64,000 nt of DNA from Anarhynchus alexandrinus (taxonomy: Eukaryota; Chordata; Aves; Charadriiformes; Charadriidae), in the NCBI GenBank assembly GCA_008711295.1, contig VUYV01000053.1:4990239-5054238 (forward strand), given 5' to 3'. The position numbers were made by a program, and so were the translations under genes. The notes beneath the pieces are model-generated. The model worked only from the letters and a program-made list of their open reading frames with translations. It had not been told where the DNA came from and did not search any database. Positions 42,801-56,200 of the stretch are shown here, piece after piece. The stretch's first letter is position 1. Each line of letters opens with the position of its first letter.

Positions 42801-45800
42801 CTGATCGAGCACTCGGACACATGAATGGTGGGAAAGATCTTGATCTGGTGCTGTGGTCTAGTGGCCATATTCTCCTCTGGTATCTCCAGTTTGGGGTTTG
42901 CTTGTTTTGAAGTAAGTGGAACAGCACGTGAAACAGTCTTGGGGGGAAGGGGGGCCAAGGTCTTTACAGGAATAAGCCTTAGATGGGGGTACCCTGTTTA
43001 GGTGGGGCTTAGGTTGCATGGAAAAAGGGTTTTACAAGCTTCTAGCAATTGCAGGGCCAGGTCAGAAGACATTTATTGAAAAAGAAGGAACCTGTGCTTT
43101 AACCAAAAGAGGTTTTATCACCTTGACTTAGATAGCTTTGTTTCAGCTTAACACCTGCTTGGTTCTTTAGTGGTTGATCTGCTGGGGATGTCGCTGAACA
43201 ATAAGGTGACAACCTCACCCTATCAAAATGACATGAAATACATTTTCTTTTAAGTTGTGTTTGAACTTGTCTTACCATAAAGGTATTTTTGGAGCACAGG
43301 CACCTTGGGGAACATCTGAAAATGCGAAAAGGAAAAAAAAAAAAAGGAACCTGAAGTTGAATTGTTGAACTAAAGATTGCCTAGTCTCTCCAAGGATTTC
43401 ATTAGTGACTTTCCTGTGAAACAGTTTCAGAAGCCTATTTACAACAATTTTGGCTTTCTTATTCTAGTGAGTTTCCTGCATTAATTTCTATAAATGCTTT
43501 TTTTTTTTTCCCCTGTGATATTTCTGTAAGTGTTATTTAAACATGCAATTTAAAGGGCTCTTGGTTTAACTATTTTAAGATGGCATCCTTATGAAATAGA
43601 TTATATTTTAAGACAGCAAAAGATATGTAATCTTCTAATTATCTGGGGAGGGCAAGTATTTATTATTTATAAACACAGAAGAATTTGTGCATATAAAACT
43701 AGCACCGGTGAAGTTAGCTTTATTTTACACAAGTTGGAAACCAATCCAGCTTGTTCTTAAAATACTTGTTTTGCACGGAGAGTCTGTAAAACAGTACAGG
43801 TTCTGCTCCCTTGCTGGGTTATAAATAGTTTATAAATTAGGCATTTAGTATGCATTTTTTAATAAATCATCACTTGTCCTGAAATTCAGGATGCTTTGAT
43901 CTGTGCATGTTTTCACAAATACATAGCACCTTTATGATGACCCCACTGCTAATAGCAAACTGCATGGAGGGCTTTTCATAAGAATAGTCAAAGTTTTTGC
44001 TGTTTAGTCAGCAGCAGCCTTGGCTGTACACCACTTCCCTCTCTCCCTGCACGCCACCGAGTGAGCGTTGTTGGAGATAGCACAAAACCAGGCTCAAAGT
44101 TACCACATGCAGGATAAAACCAACTTTGTGGGATATTACCATGACAATTCCAGCCTCGCAAGGTAAAGCTACATTTAAAAGATCTCTTCAGAAGAGAATA
44201 GGGAATGTAGTAATTGGGGGAGTGAGTAGCGTCATGTGGGAAAATATTTGTACCAGATGACTCTTTTTCCAGCACTGCGGATGTTACATTAAAGAGCTAA
44301 TGTGTAAGTTAATGCTGCCTGAGGCAGGATTAACTTCTAGTGTGTAGGGATTGAAGATTGCTAATGGCCTAGCTGGCATGAAAACCAGCTTGTGTGGGAA
44401 GGTGTCTTACTGTACTTGCTTCTGTTATCTGGCCGTTGCTAAGTTTGTTATGCTGGGCACCTGCCACCAAATTCTTGCTGCCTGTCCAAATCCTGAGTGG
44501 GCATGAGATCTGTCACAGGATCAGCCAGGTTTGAGGCAGGGCAGAGTCGTGCCACTGGTGGTGTGATTCATGTATGAGGCCAAATCGGTGTGTGTGACTG
44601 ACTGCCTTCCTGATCTCTCTCTTTCTTCCTGAGCTGCTGGTGCTGGCACAAAAAAGCTTGTGCTACTTTCCTGGACCAGACCTGTAGCTGTTGTCAGTCA
44701 GCGAATCCCAATGAAAATGGCAAAGATTTGCCTTGATTGTTGATGGGGTGTTTCTGTTTAGAAGATCCACTTTGCTGTGCTGAGGCTTTTCAGTATGAGA
44801 GAAGGCATGATCTTGCGTTGATAGAGGGCATCTGTCAGGGTGGTAAGTGTCACAATGGATGGAGATAAGAGGATGCCCTCTGCCAGGCCAGGCCCCAGCT
44901 CTTGGTCCTCCCCACTATTATGGCGGGATGGCTGGGGTCTCTCAGGTGCACCCCAGGTATTGGGTGGAGGCAGATTCTCATGGGGGCCTGTTTCCCTCTG
45001 CCCCCTACGGTTTGGGTGTCAGGAAATGGGCTTGCGCTGTTGTCTCACATGAGCTGTGAGGTAGAGTCAATGTGGGTGGCAATTCTCTGGGAACACTTAC
45101 CACAGTGTTTTGTATTGCTCATTGGATGCTGTCTTTATAGGGATTTAGTCTTGATTGTATTTCTTCCCCTAAATGTGCTCCTGAGCTCTCAATCTGTTCC
45201 CTGTTCCTTCTCTGGAAAACCACTCCAGTGTGCCTACCTGTGCATAGGGCACTACCTCTTCAGCTCCTGGCTGCTTTCTCACCTAAAGTGTTTTGCTTTT
45301 TTGCTTCTCCTGGTGTGGAGGCAGAGCACCTGTAAGTATCTCAGCTGCATGAATGACAGCTTCCACCCTCCTTCTTAGCAGTAGTTTCTGTTGATTTTTG
45401 TCTCTGTTGGCAGTTGTGCAGTTAGTCCAATTTCTTATTAAGGTGCATGCTGTTTTGATATTGCTACATAACTACCCTCTTAGGATAAAATGTAATCTTA
45501 AAAAAAAAAATACTGCAAGAGATGGGGTAAACCAAATGTCTCTTCATCCTTTTTATAAAACATGTTTAATGTGGGTCAAAGAACGCAGTTGTTTGACTCC
45601 TGATGAAGTGCTTGTGTAGACTCAGCAGTGTTGTGGGGTGTTTCTCCTCAAAGAGATTTTTTTCCAAATAAGAACACAAAATTTGTACCTAAAAATAGTA
45701 TTTTAAAGGCAATATTTTTTCTATATGCCTCCTTTATGAGAGTATACTGTCACTCAGCTGTTGCAGAGGCAACAAGACCCATCAGTGTCTGTCAGTCTGT

Positions 45801-48800
45801 CTGAAGGTACCTTTTTGGTTGCCATATAGAAATTCCTGTCTGTTGTGCAGCTTTCAGGCTGAGTGCAGAACATGGAATATTTCTCTAGTACATGTTTGCA
45901 CAATGGCTGTGTGAGGAAGCAGAGGGGATAAGCGGTGTTGGTGAGAAACTAAAGAATTCCTTTAGCAGCACCAGGCTGTGTTCTCCTCCCAGTGAACATG
46001 GATAACTCAAGTTAACACTAATGGGTGTTATGCACAAGGGAGAGGATGATCTACCCCATTGCATGCACTGGGAAGTGCAATTTAAAGCTTTCATGAGGCA
46101 TCTTTAAATTAGACTTCTTGGAGCGTCTGTCTTTGAGCTGTCTCACATGCAGGACTCCCACTGACTCAACGGGGCTTGCTGCACACAGATTGATGGGGAA
46201 TGTCTCCTTTTTCGTATCTTTTCAGGAGGTGGGAAATAGACAGAGGTAAATTGTTCTTATTAGTATGATCTACAGATGCTTGCCTATGTATGTGGTAGTG
46301 ATTCATGCACTTTCAGGTTACACGAATGCCAAAACACTGGAAAAATAAGCCCATTAAAGGATTGGTGAGGAATTTCCTTCCCTTCAGTCCAGAAGAGCGT
46401 ACTCTGTGACCTTGATTGCTCACATTTGAAAGAGGATAGATTGGTCAGATCAACTGTAAAGACTGGATGTTTAAATGTCTGGCAAGGACATACAGATTTG
46501 CTGTGAGAATTATACAAACCAAAACAAAATCCCCAAGGCCATAGGACTTAGGTGACAAAGGGATGTACCCATAAAAAGGTAGATTCTGTAATGGCTACAT
46601 CAGGGTTTTTAACATCTTGCTTGAAAGCATCTGGGATTAGCTGTGGTCAGTGGTTACAATGTGGGATTCGGCCAACCTTGGAAGTTGACCAGTTCTTATG
46701 TTCTGCTTTTATTCAACAGGAATCGGAGAATTGGATGCTTTAAACTGTAGAAGATGGACTTGTGTTATCATAGTTACACAGCATTTGGCCAGGTCCCCTG
46801 CATTTCACTTGTTAAATGAAGGAGGCAGTTTGTGAATTGTTCTGTTGAACCCAGGTCCTAAACCAAGCTAAGTAGAGGACAAATAATGTCAGGTTAACAT
46901 CCTCATATGATGCTGGTGTCTGCAATGCCAAACTGCCATTTTATGGTCTTACCTTATTTCTTTTTCCTTTTTTAAACACAAGGGAAATCTTGAAAGGATA
47001 TCTTTTTCATAACAGCTTTTTTAAACCAGTGGGGGTTAATTAAAAACTAAATATGGAATCTACAAACACCCAGAAATTATTTACACTGTTGTTAATTTCT
47101 TCTTTAATATTCATAACTGTTTTCTGTTAATTAGGAAGAGAGGGAGAACATGAAGAAAGGCTCAGAACAAAAGCACTCTGCATACAGATAAGGGTCTGAG
47201 TTCTCAAAGAACTGGACTAAATGCATACTGCTTGCACTGAGTGAAGAATTTATATGCAGCGATTGTGTATTGCAGCTGAAATATTGGGTAGACTTATGTA
47301 TGAATCTTACTACATCAGCAGTCGGCGTGATCCTCTTACCACAGTTGCCACTTCCCTGCTTTCTTGCATTAGACATTCCGCAGTCCTGGAATAGTTTAAT
47401 TAGCTCTTAGAAAGCAGGGTTTGTATTTGGGAAATATTTCTAGCTTTTGAAGTAGTATTATATAAAGCATTTGTAGGAAATAATGCTGCATGGCTTAGAA
47501 CAGGATGCTGCATTTTCTTTATACTGAAGAAATCATGAGCCTGCTGTTAATCCTTTCAGAGGTATTAACCATTATCTTAACAGAATCTAGAGCCTGTGGT
47601 CAAGATCAGGGTTTCACCGTGCAAGGCTTTTCACGTAAACATGTAGACAGCCAGTTTCTTGATGTCATGCAGTACTGGTCAGCAGGCATAAGCACTATTA
47701 CCTCTCTGCACGAATGGCAAGTTGCTTCCTTTTCTCATTTGCAGAGGTATTTGTAGACTCTTCCACATCCAGGACCTTCACCAGCTTCGTTCTTTTCAGT
47801 TTTCAGTAAAACTTGTTTGTCTTTATCCCTACAGTGTGTTCACCTTCAGTCTTGAAACAACCTCTAGTGCAAATCTTTGAGTTCTTTTGAATACTGGCCT
47901 ATTTATGAATTGGGCTGCTATATCTAATCAATTTTACACCACTGCATGAAATTTGTTATCTCTGTAGGATCTGGGTGAGTTTTAAATAATGTGTTTGAGA
48001 ATAAATATACTTATGAATAGAAGTACTGCATTGCCCAGTAAGATTTGGAAGCCCCGTGTTGGTTGTGAATAGCAGAGCAAAGCTGCTCAATAAATGCTTG
48101 GAAGCAGAAGCGTTCTGTGAATGTTAGTCCATCAGCTTATTATGGCCAAGCTTACTTTCTTTTCCAAAGGGACAATGCTTTTCATTGGAGGTCAGTTGAT
48201 ACCTGGCTCTTTACTCGCTTCAAATCCATTTGAAAACCCAGTCTTAAATGATTTTCTAATAGTCTGCCTAAAATGTTCAATTTGGTCAAAAAAGATGCAA
48301 GAACAATTCTGTATAGCATAGGTGACCAAATCCCATGCTTGGGAACACCACATGACTGAGAGAAATGCTTCATTTTTGAAAGCTGGAAATTTAAATATAT
48401 TTGAATATAAATTCAAATTTCAAAATTCAAACAAAGAATAAATTGCTTCAAGAAAAGTAAGGGTAAACTAGCTTGAAAAGAAACCACTGCATTCCCCTCT
48501 TACTTTCTTTAGCTATACTCCCAACCCCTTGTAGTTGTAAATAATATATTTCATAACACAATGCATTATAATATCTATTGACCTAAATGAAAGGTTAATT
48601 GAGACTCTGCATTTTGTGTCTGTAGAAGTAACAATAAAATAAACAGTGCCTTTTGGTCAGTCAACAGACTTCCTGATGGATTATGCTTGGAAGAGACTTT
48701 CTCATATATATGTATAAAATGTATAGCACAATATGCCTGCAATATGAAGACATGACAAAGTGAGGTGAAGGACCTGGTGCAACATGCTTAGTGAAAGACA

Positions 48801-51774
48801 ACCTTATTTCATTCCCTTCCCCTTTTCTTCACCTCTGTATCTCAGCAGGCACAGTTTGAAAGACTGTGATTGTGGAAATAGATGGCTAGTATCCAGATGA
48901 GGCATGTGAGAGGAGAAGAGTAGAGAAGACGACTAGAGATAATTAGCACAAGCCAGGATCATTAAAGTTTACGCACCAGGATAATCCAAAGAAAAATGAT
49001 CTCTTGGAATAATTAATGCAATGTTCTAGCTTTGTTAATGATAAAAACTTGCCTTTGTGCCAAGGGCCTGCACACTACTGAAGTTCATTCATGCAGAAGG
49101 TTTAAGTTGGATTCGATGCCTGTTTTGATTTCCAGTATAGAGATGAGATTGTTGAAAGACTGTTTGAGCTTAGCTAAGGGCAGATTTCATTTAGGGTATT
49201 GAATATGCCTTTGTCTAATCTGTTCCACAAGTAGAAAACAGGGAAAAAAAAATCTACGCTTTTATGAAGCCCCCTATGTAAAACAGCCTGCATGATTAGC
49301 ATGCCTACACTGATGCTTGCTGTCTTGCAGTGCTACCAAGACGGGCCCGTTTTCAGGTTTCAGATTCCACCATCCCTAGCATCGTGGCAATCCTCTAAGA
49401 ATGAGCTGTGGGGCAATAGAAAACTGGAAGTAAGCAAACAGCACTTTTAAATGAAAAAGAAATGGATTGCATTTCTTACCTCAGATCAAAGGTAGCAAAT
49501 ATTGTGGGTTTTTTTTTTTTCCCAAGGGTGGAGAATTGGGAATGGGGCTGAGGGAAGAAAAAGAATTAAAAGAGAATCTGAGTTCTCCTGTGCTCCAGGG
49601 AGGGTGTTGCATGCTCTGAGCTCGTTGCCTTCAAGATTTTATGCTGTGACAATAAGGTTAAAGTTGCAGAAAAATTATTTTAGCAAAGATTTATGGAAGA
49701 AGTGCAGCATATAGAGGGGTGTGGAGATTAGAAGCAGAGTTCACACTCTGGCAGCCTTGAACACAAGTTGGAGACCTGGGTTAGAGATGAGTGAGCTCTA
49801 TGTACAAATACACGTCTGTGATCTTTTTGATATGAAAAAGATCACAAATTATATCAGAAAATACAGGGTCAACAGTAGCAAGAATACCTCGAGGGAGATG
49901 GGAGTTACAGTAATATCAGAAGACAGCTGGTAATGGGGCAACAGCAGATATTTCCCCCCCCCCCTTAGGGACAATGATGGAACAGTAATTACCGAGAAAG
50001 CGAGCAACCTGCAGAGTGTAAGAGTGTCTTGTTAGAGATGCTGAAATCTGGCATATATAGGAATCAAAATTTGATCTCTGAACAATTGAATCTGCAGATG
50101 GCGCACAGGTAAGAAGGCAGATGGGGTAGGGAAGGGGGAGAAGAAGGAAATGAACACTGTGATACAGTGCCTTCCTTGAAGGTCTAATACACGCTAGTCA
50201 TGTCCCTTCAAAGCTTCATCTGCTAATGAAACTGCAACTCTAACCCAAATTTTATCTAAAATTGAACCCATGAAAAGGAGTAGTCCAGGTATAAATGGAT
50301 GCAGTTGGATCAGTCCACTATGTCACCTAAATAAAGCAGCATAGCTGTGCTCTTTGATCTCCCCTGTTCTTCCCCCGGCTTTACAACAATATTGTGCTGG
50401 TTTAATCAGTGATCTCTAACTCTTGGTGTTGGAATTGCAGACAGCATTTGCATGGATTGTTGTTGTGAAGGTGAAATGGGTTAACTCTGCTATAATAAGC
50501 TGCAATGCAAACAATATACATCTATTCCTTTTAAAGTGACAGTGATTTAAGATGCTTGAAGCCCAGTGGGAGAAACCTGAAAAGGGACTGAGATCTGAGG
50601 ACTGCTTAGACACTGCTAAAAATCAGCCCTCTCTACACTGTCCCAAGGAGATCACTTAAAAAACAGATTAGGCATTGGTAATCTCATCAGCAAATGTGGG
50701 CTGGCTTGTGCTAAAAATGCTGTCTCCCAGCAAGATGGTTAAAAGTGAATGCCTGGGAAATAAAGTTTTCCAGTGTGCTGTACATGTTTTCTTTCATACT
50801 GATTTCTGTGGCTGGAACTTACTGATGCTCATCTGTATCCTCACCAATATGTCTATCTCCCTTACAGAAGTAAATGTGGTTTCTTTGGGGATCTTATTTT
50901 GTTATTATCTGTGCCAATGAACTCCAGAGCAATCTGCAGTGTCAGAGGAAAAGCAAGCCTCACGTCCGAGATTTCAGTGGGAAATTGCCCATTTTCTTTT
51001 GTCCTGTAGGTGCCCCTGGAGTTGCTCACACCAGTATCAGTTGCTGTATTTCTCTTAAAACGACATTCAAATAGCTTCCTTTCTGCTTTATGCTAATGGA
51101 GTCCTACGTGACTTTTTTAAGTTGTTATACTGTATTTATATGTAAGCATGAAACATTCTTCTCTTTGAATAAGAGATGAAACAAGTGGCAATGAAAATGC
51201 AATTGAAAAAATTCTACACAGCTGAATAAATACTGTCCTTTGCATGTTAATGAAGATCTGATGGGATCAGCAGAAGATGCAGCGAGGAAAAGAAGTGTTT
51301 GAGTGTGTCTGTCCAACCCCACTGTGAGAATCTCAATGGAGACAGGAGCTAAATGCATTTACTGTAGAACAGATTTTAAATGCCACAGACTTAAAAAAAA
51401 ATCACAGCTGTTGGTTGGGGTTTTTTTTGGGGGGGGGAGATTGATTGTTTTTAAAAGAAACAGAGCAATTGATAATGCTTTTCATTTTTTAGCTATGGAC
51501 ATAAATAATTTAACACCTACACTTGTCTGTCAAGAGACCACTGCCTGCTTGTGCATGTAGTTGAAATCTACCAATATAATAAAGCTTTTTTGTTTCTAAG
51601 TGTTAAAATGTTAAGTATTGAGTATCTTTGAAATGCATGCTTTTGAACTGACATCTCTCAAGAAGTAAAACTAACTGCACATCAGTATTTGATGCATGAA
51701 ACCATGATTTACTGTCCTGAGCACTAATTTTGGCTTGCTGCAGATGTAAACTTGCCCTCAATTAATGTGCTACT
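36815..51774. other. 15 kb gene desert, nothing recognised
   Basis: No exon, known repeat family or RNA gene recognised. Open frames here, including 44902-45378 (+, 158 codons, hydrophobic) and 41034-41345 (+), show no domain or splice context. Short homopolymers occur: a C-run at about 49956-49966 and T/G runs near 51421-51438. Confidence 0.5.
49817..49846. repeat. Perfect 12-bp inverted repeat
   Basis: TGTGATCTTTTT at 49817-49828 and AAAAAGATCACA at 49835-49846 flank the loop GATATG. No gene is nearby, so no role is inferred. Confidence 0.85.
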
Positions 51775-51842
51775 AGGCCTTATTCAGAGATGGGTGAAGT
51801 CAGCAGGTCTTTCCAATTACTTTTATGGGTATCAGATGAAGT
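51775..51842. repeat. Possible palindromic amniote repeat, degenerate
   Basis: AGGCCTTATTCAGAGATGGG is followed by TGAAGTCAGCAGG and, further on, TTTTATGGGTATCAGATGAAG. It resembles the palindromic CCTGATTCA...TGAAGTCAATGG repeats of sauropsids. It is weaker than the element at 22654-22738. Confidence 0.4.
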
Positions 51843-52916
51843 CTTTAATTAATGCATCACTGAGTGCTCAGACTCATTTAAAAAATTCTCATTTCTAGAT
51901 ATAATGCAGATCTTTCAAAATGTCATTGTACTTTAAAGCTGTTCTCCTGTCTTGGATGAGAAGTTATTTACACTTGTGTGAATACATCTGATATATTCCT
52001 TCTTTCCTCACACCATAATATGCCTACAGTATGTGTTTTGATATATTATGTGTATCTTTGAATACATAATATATTACCAGATGGTATGTGATTAGCAGGG
52101 TACACTAAAGTAGAAGACGTCTTCTGCCCTGGGTACATGTACACAGTCTGGTAGTGTACGTATTTAAAGTGAATGTTTCAGGATGTATTTTTAGGAGAGA
52201 AAATAATCTGATACATGCAAAAGTTATCTGTACGCAGTAAATGAGCTGCCCAGGAAAGTTTCATATCTAACATGCTGCTTGAAGTATTGGAAAACTACCT
52301 CTGGCTCTTGAGCTTAGCCTGGTGAAATTTTCACTGAAAGACTCATTGTTCAGACACCATTTGCACATTTTCAATTCCAGTAGCTTAGTGGTTCAGATTT
52401 GGAATATGCAATACCCAATGTCCATATGACTTTTCCAGGTCTCAGCTGTTCTTAATTTTAGATGAGCAAAAAAAAAAAGTTTCTGATGGGTTACTGCCTG
52501 CTTGGGTGGGAGCATGTGAAAGGCATTGTTTTTCTCAAAACAAGTACATAAAATGCCAGCTTTGGGTTTGTAAACAAAGCTCCACTGTTGAGGAAAACTT
52601 ATGGACAGGTTTCAGATTCCTGAAAATTCAACATTTAAATCAAAAGCATTGGTACAGCCTTGCCTGAAATCATGCAATTTGCTGTTATAATTAAGGCTGG
52701 TATTGTGAAGAGACCTGAAGTTATGGCCACCTGTTCCTAGCATAGATTTTAGTCATCAGAAATTGAATGCCATGGGCCAAACTTTCAGCTCCAGTAATAA
52801 AAATTATGCAATGAAGAGAAATTATAGACATTCCAGAAGTGTACTGTTTATGGGTCGATTCAAGTCTGGAGGTAGCTTTAGGTTGGTAACCGATAGAAAA
52901 TTCATATAAGAGCCTT

Positions 52917-52985
52917 AGCTCACATAAATCTATAAGGCTTCTTTGATTGTAATGGGCTAATGCCAATTTATACCAACAGAAGAGC
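52917..52985. repeat. Palindromic amniote repeat, degenerate
   Basis: TTAGCTCACATAAATCTATA, TTGATTGTAATGGGCTAATG and CCAATTTATACCAACAGAAG stand in the order expected for short palindromic repeats with arms like GCTGGTGTAAATC and GATTTACACCAGC around a TTGACTTCAATGG core. It is an old copy with no coding capacity. Confidence 0.55.
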
Positions 52986-55900
52986 TATTGCCTAGATTTA
53001 CAGTGTAAATATAATTACTATGACATAGATTTGCTTTGGTTCACTGAGCTGGCAACCAGCAAGGTTTACAGTATCGTGTCACTTTGCTCTTGCTTCTAGA
53101 GGGTGGTTGGAGTTAGAACCCAGACCACAGTTTCTCTCCCAATGTGCTGTTTTGACAGTATTAGCATATAAAGTAGATATATTATTGCAGAGTGCGGGGC
53201 TCGTTCCTGTAAGCCCTGTGTACCATGAGCGCGGCAGGGAAGGTCCATTTCAGTGCGTTGTTTGGCACAGCAGGAACCTGCTGACTCGGCAGTACCTGCA
53301 GGAGACTCTGTGCTTTTCTGTGGTGGCTGCTGTAAGTGGTTGCAATTAGGTTTTGACATTAACATCCTACCCTGCGTCAGGCCGGTTGGGAGAGCAGAGC
53401 AACTTGCTAGATATGATTGTTTTCCTGGGCTCTGCCGGCAGACTCAGTGAGACAGTAGGGTATTGATTTAAAGATGTGAGGCTAGCTTTGCAATCAGACA
53501 GGATAGAAATGTTTTTGAAACTAAATATTAAAATGCTGAAAAATACAGCGAGCTCTCTGAATAGAAGTAAGGAAATACCTGAGCTTAGGTTGTTCATTCA
53601 GATCTGTAAATTATGAAGAGTGGAGGATGGTTACCACAATAGAAACAGAGAAGGCAAAAGTATCACCTTGGGTTTTTTCATTAAGTTATGTATTGTGTAA
53701 GTTAAAAGACACTTCATGTCTTTGGCCACGAGCCCTCATGGACTCCAAAGTATAATGTCAGTGCAGGGCTCTCTTTGCCTGGTTGTAGGCTATCATTTAA
53801 GCTCCATTACTTTTCCTCTTCTCCATTCATACTGTAATGTCCCTGCTGACAGCTAATATCAGTAAAAGAATCAATAAAGAATTATTAATAATAATTAAAG
53901 CATAGGCAGCCCATTATACTGAGCAGCCTTAGTCCCTCCAAATATAGATTCTGCACTCAGTTTTGCAAGTGTGGCTGAAGAGGCTTGGCTCAGCTTCAGT
54001 GATCTCTGGATGTAACCGAGAGCAGGATGTGGCCCCTGGCTCTAGGAGCTATTCTTTTAAATTATTGTTAAAAGCAGGAAATCATGAGTTGTGGTTCTAA
54101 GTGGTTGAAATGCCATGTAACTCAGGGAGAATTGTGAGGGGAGAAAAAGGGCTGAAGTGAGTCAGTGAGCAAGCTTTTTGTGCTTGGAAAAGAGAAACCT
54201 GTTTTCAAGTGCTCTTTATGTCACAAATAAGAGCACAATAGTTTCAACACTAGCATCCAGCAGTCATTTTCCACAGTGTAAATGCACCATAACTTAGCAT
54301 GATTTCTGTGCTCCTGGGAGGCTGTAGACTTAAATAACAAGGGTGCTCCAGGTCACAGCCAAGATGCAATTAACCCTGAGATTGAAGAAATACCTTCCCA
54401 CCTGCAGGAAGGATTCTCATTTTGAATAGCTTTCCATTAGTTTTCCTGTGGGAATGACACAATATTGGCAGTATTTCTGGAACTAATATGACAGTGCTAG
54501 CCAGGGAGCAGTTTAGCTATAGGTCCTTAACACTTCTGTGGTCACTAGGGGTTCTGTGGGCTTTCAGTCAGGCGCTGACTGTCTTCTGGCTATTGGGAAA
54601 ATTTTTTTGTCCTTCTAAAATTGAGCTAATTCCATGTGGCAAAAGAAATGCCATGCCCGTATTTTAGCAAGGGGTGCATTTGTGTTCATCCGAGTTGTGA
54701 TTTTTGTTGTTATTCCTTGTTCTCCCTAGAGTGGCATGTAAAGCTAATAATGATTATGTTTTCATCTGACCCAAAATATTCATGTGCCTGAAATTTCATA
54801 AAACAAATTTATTTGTATGTGAGGAATAACCTGATAGATAAACCATTGAGTAGGAACACTTATTATAATCAGAATTTCTGATAATTCAAAGTCCTACAGC
54901 TAGTGTTGTTGAGAACTTGAAAATGATGATTTATGTTGGAAAACAGTTTAACTGTTTTTTGAATTTACTGTATAATTTTGACCCATCTGTTACTTGATAT
55001 GCATCAGAAAGCCATTTGTCAGCTCCCTGCATTCTCTGAAGTCCTTTGCCTCTTTCTCAGGGATTGGTTGAGTGTTGTCTCTGCTACTGAATTTTTAAAT
55101 AAACTGGTATATCAAAACTCTAATCCTGGTTACTACTTAATTCCTTAAATGTTCTTTCATCTCTTTTTAGTTTTGCATCACCCTTGCTTTACTGCAAACC
55201 CACTTCTCCAGAGGGAGACAGAATAAAAATGAAAAAAAAACAAGAAAAATCACTATCAAAGAGACTTAGTTTAGGACAGAATGCTTCACTGAAATTTGGA
55301 AGATCTCCTTTGAATCTTAGGAAGTGTGGATGCTTCCAGCATGATGTGGTCCCAGAGAGGACTATGTTCATCTGGAGGATGGGTTTATGATGACTAATGG
55401 TTTATTTTATAGTTAGTCCTGCAGTTTTTTCTATCTGGGACATGCAACACCAAAAGCAACTGGCTAAAGGAAGAGGCTGACTTCAGTTGGTGCTTGTGAA
55501 ATCTTTAGAAGACGTGGTCAGTGGACCGAGTCACTGATCCATGAGAATAGGACTACAGTGAATTCAAAGTGCGTGTGATACAGAGGTAAAACAGCTTTTG
55601 TGAAATCAAGTGTTATGTATCTGCTGGCTGCCTGCCTCCCCCTGCCTGTGGAGTCTGACCTGTTTGGCTATCCAGGATTGTGACTTTGATAAGCACTATC
55701 GTCATGTACGAGGAGATTATAGGCAGTGTTGCTACTGGCTCATGTTATCTTTGTAAAGCATAACCTGCAGGATCCTGTAGAACAAAACGGGACAATATTG
55801 AAAGCAGTGAGATGTGGCTGTAGTGATGAGAAGAAAAACGATAGCTGTAAAAGCATCACAGAGGTGCTCTGGCTCATCAGGTGCTGCATGCTGTCGTGTG

Positions 55901-56139
55901 TGTTTAGGAAGGGATTATTCCTAGCGATCAGTTCCCACTCTAAGTATCAGATAAGTCAGATAGTACTCAGGTGCATGAAAGAAGCATAGAGGACAAATAT
56001 TTTAATCACATGAAACTGAAACTAGATTATTTAGTTTCCTTAAGGGGTCATGAGAGATGTATAGAAAATTAGGAACACTTGTTTACAATAATAGCGGTTA
56101 TTGAATGAACATCAAATTTGGCTTTGTTTTGGGAAGTGG
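52986..56139. other. Intergenic, nothing recognised
   Basis: No gene, RNA or repeat family recognised. Frames at 53096-53450 on both strands and at 55184-55390 (+) have no motif. Confidence 0.45.
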
Positions 56140-56200
56140 GGGGATTTGCACCAGATAATTTTCTAAGGTCTCTTCTGACCTAAATCATTCTTTGATTATC
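56140..56200 (+). mobile_element. CR1 LINE, 3' end fragment
   Basis: AGATAATTTTCTAAGGTCTC then TTCTGACCTAAATCATTCTT and TGATTATC match the terminal ~60 bases of CR1, including one degenerate tail octamer. It is 5'-truncated, in sense orientation and older than the copy at 105-189. Confidence 0.7.

Noticed and set aside
44902..45378. 158-codon hydrophobic + frame
   Set aside because: No signal-anchor pattern, domain or splice context, and two other frames are open over part of it. It reads as chance in locally GC-richer DNA.
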